Source of the DNA: Treponema sp.
Lineage (GTDB): Bacteria; Spirochaetota; Spirochaetia; Treponematales; Breznakiellaceae
Direction: 5' to 3'
Assembly (NCBI GenBank): GCA_031277045.1
Contig: JAISLX010000018.1
Coordinates: forward strand, 1 to 15,379
Length of the DNA stretch: 15,379 bases
In this document: in pieces, positions 14,226-15,379 of the stretch
How the letters are laid out: each line of letters begins with the position of its first letter
Numbering within the stretch: the stretch's first letter is position 1
Made by a program: the position numbers and the translations under genes
Notes under the pieces: model-generated
Told to the model about the DNA's origin: nothing
The model's input: the letters and a program-made list of their open reading frames with translations, nothing else
Database searches by the model: none

Positions 14226-15128
14226 ATGACTGCCAACCGCGAATTTAAAGACAGCGTATTTTCCCAGCTTTTCAGCAATCCCGACACCCTTCGGGAACTC
14301 TACGGCGCCCTTTCCGGCAAGTCCCTCCCTCAGGATATCCCCATCGTCATCAACACCCTCGAAGACGTCCTCTTTAAGGGTATGATGAACGACATCTCCT
14401 TCATCATCGGCGACATCCTCGTAGTCCTCATCGAGCATCAATCCACCATAAACGAAAATATGCCCCTGCGGCTGCTCCTCTACATCGCCAAAATTTACGA
14501 AAGCCTCACCAGCAAGGGGAACATCTACCGGAGCAAGCGGCTTTCCCTGCCCCTGCCGGAGTTCATCGTACTGTACAACGGCGCGGCCCCCTATCCGGAC
14601 GAACAGACCCTGAAACTCTCCGATTCCTTCAGTGACCCCACGGTCCTGGGCCTTGTCAAAAGCGAGACGCTGCCCCTGGAATTAATTTTAAAAGTGTACA
14701 ACATCAACCAAGGGCACAACGAGCCCGTTATCCGGCGCTGCAAGACCCTGGCGGGGTACAGCGCCTTCATCGCCAAAGTGCGGTGGTACGAGGGGCAGGG
14801 GAAAAACCGGGAAGAAGCAATCAAGCAGGCGATAAAAGCCTGCATAAAAGAAAACATCCTGAAAGATTTTTTAGAAATCCACTCGACGGAGGTAATGAAT
14901 ATGCTCGTCACCGAATGGAACTTGGACGATGCCCTGGCCGTCCAGCGGGAAGAAGGCCGGGAGGAAGGCTGGGAAAAAGGCCGGGAGGAAGGCTGGGAAA
15001 AAGGCCAGGAGGAAGGCTGGGAAAAAGGCCGTCAAGAGGCAACAGCCGAATATGCGGAGCAAATTCGGCAAGCGCAGGAGCAGATCCGGCAGATGGAGGC
15101 GGAAATCCGCCAATTACGCGGGGTATAA
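14226..15128 (+). CDS. Rpn-like PD-(D/E)XK nuclease family protein (putative recombination-promoting nuclease)
   Basis: The product is 300 aa from an ATG at 14226, with AAGGG 8 nt upstream. The longer frame to 14049 only reads through intergenic hairpins. Residues 1-95 resemble the Rpn/PDDEXK core: FKDSVFSQLF at the start, INTLEDVLFKGMMNDISF (42-59, Asp56) and VLIEHQST (67-74, with the E-x-Q pair Glu70 and Gln72 in place of E-x-K). Residues 95-235 are the usual helical second half (LPEFIVLYNGA, CKTLAGYSAFI). Residues 240-272 are a charged (R/W)E(E/K)G repeat with an 8-residue period, and 274-298 a coiled-coil-like EQIRQ stretch. Rpn proteins are reported to promote RecA-independent recombination by DNA cleavage; that role is by family only. 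Its tail is duplicated downstream. Confidence 0.75.
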   Translation: MTANREFKDSVFSQLFSNPDTLRELYGALSGKSLPQDIPIVINTLEDVLFKGMMNDISFIIGDILVVLIEHQSTINENMPLRLLLYIAKIYESLTSKGNIYRSKRLSLPLPEFIVLYNGAAPYPDEQTLKLSDSFSDPTVLGLVKSETLPLELILKVYNINQGHNEPVIRRCKTLAGYSAFIAKVRWYEGQGKNREEAIKQAIKACIKENILKDFLEIHSTEVMNMLVTEWNLDDALAVQREEGREEGWEKGREEGWEKGQEEGWEKGRQEATAEYAEQIRQAQEQIRQMEAEIRQLRGV

Positions 15129-15379
15129 GATGTCACTCTTGACCGAATGGAACTTGGACGATGCTCTTGCCGTCCAGCGAGAAGAGGGCTGGGAGGAAGG
15201 CTGGGAAAAGGGCTGGGAAGATGGCCTGGAGGAAGGTCGGAAAAAGGGCTGGGAAAAAGGCCGCCAAGAGGCAATAGCCAAGTATCAGGAGCAGATCCGG
15301 CAGATGGAGGCGGAAATTCGCCAACTGCGCGGGGTACAAGATGTCGCTCTTTCCCGAAGAGACGGGGAAGATGCCCTGG
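14901..15379 (+). repeat. tandem duplication of the Rpn 3' tail
   Basis: Unit 1 is 14901-15129 (inside the Rpn gene), unit 2 is 15130-15340 (211 bp), and unit 3 starts at 15341 and is cut by the window end. Units 1 and 2 share CCGAATGGAACTTGGACGAT near the start and CAGATCCGGCAGATGGAGGC near the end. Unit 2 is shorter at the coiled coil by 21 bp, exactly one heptad (7 residues). Within units, 24-bp repeats encode GREEGWEK. Confidence 0.85.
15130..15379 (+). pseudogene. tail-only Rpn fragment (3'-partial at window edge)
   Basis: One base after the Rpn stop codon, an ATG opens a frame that repeats the Rpn tail without its nuclease core: MSLLTEWNLDDALAVQREEG, then EGWEKG-type repeats, and EQIRQMEAEIRQLRGV. 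At its end the TAA of unit 1 has become CAA, so the frame reads on into unit 3 in a shifted phase (QDVALSRRDGEDAL) to the edge of the window. It is most simply a duplication remnant. A short coiled-coil protein translated by termination-reinitiation is possible, since the ATG is adjacent to the stop, though no separate ribosome site is visible. Confidence 0.6.

Overview
The window most likely comes from a GC-rich, host-associated spirochete of the Treponema type. This rests on several features together: a very long lipoprotein built from InlB/Flg_new-type B-repeats with a beta-helix tail, an Rpn-type PD-(D/E)XK gene with an EEGWEKG-rich tail, a bi-lobed TrkA next to two TrkH genes, and short palindromic repeats accompanied by a RAYT-like gene. 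The genus is an inference from gene content and style. No marker in the window proves it.

Layout. Positions 1-690 hold the C-terminal half of an MFS transporter, preceded by a cluster of GC-rich hairpins that appears to overwrite transmembrane helix 7, and followed by an amplified terminator. Positions 855-3968 (minus) hold a large repeat lipoprotein with a strong promoter near 4100. A tRNA-Pro(GGG) with encoded CCA lies at 4214-4290 (minus), inside a 10-bp inverted repeat. Positions 4446-6792 (plus) form a probable three-gene operon: hotdog acyl-CoA thioesterase, NodB-type polysaccharide deacetylase, and zinc-dependent phospholipase C-like protein. It converges on gpmI (6885-8564, minus) across a shared hairpin. 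Positions 8565-9578 form a small mobile or repeat island: a REP-like hairpin in the gpmI leader, a 111-bp TA-flanked MITE with an almost perfect 22-bp terminal inverted repeat, and a RAYT-like gene that lacks the HUH histidines and sits between inverted 37-nt repeats. Positions 9579-13912 (minus) are a potassium-uptake operon, trkA-trkH-trkH, driven by a near-consensus promoter very close to the trkA start codon. Positions 13913-14225 are a hairpin-rich intergenic element. From 14226 to the end there is an Rpn-like gene whose 3' tail has been tandemly duplicated at least twice downstream.

How the genes work together. The Trk genes form a coherent transport system: two pore paralogues with one NAD-binding gating subunit. 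gpmI is core glycolysis. The thioesterase, deacetylase and phospholipase-like genes suggest lipid or envelope turnover, but that link is positional only. The most unusual content is the family of short palindromes and decayed or domesticated transposition genes (RAYT-like, MITE, Rpn) and the evidence of their effect on neighbouring genes. I did not find a convincing new defence or biosynthetic system. The best candidates for something undescribed are the HUH-less RAYT with its repeat pair and the self-duplicating Rpn tail.
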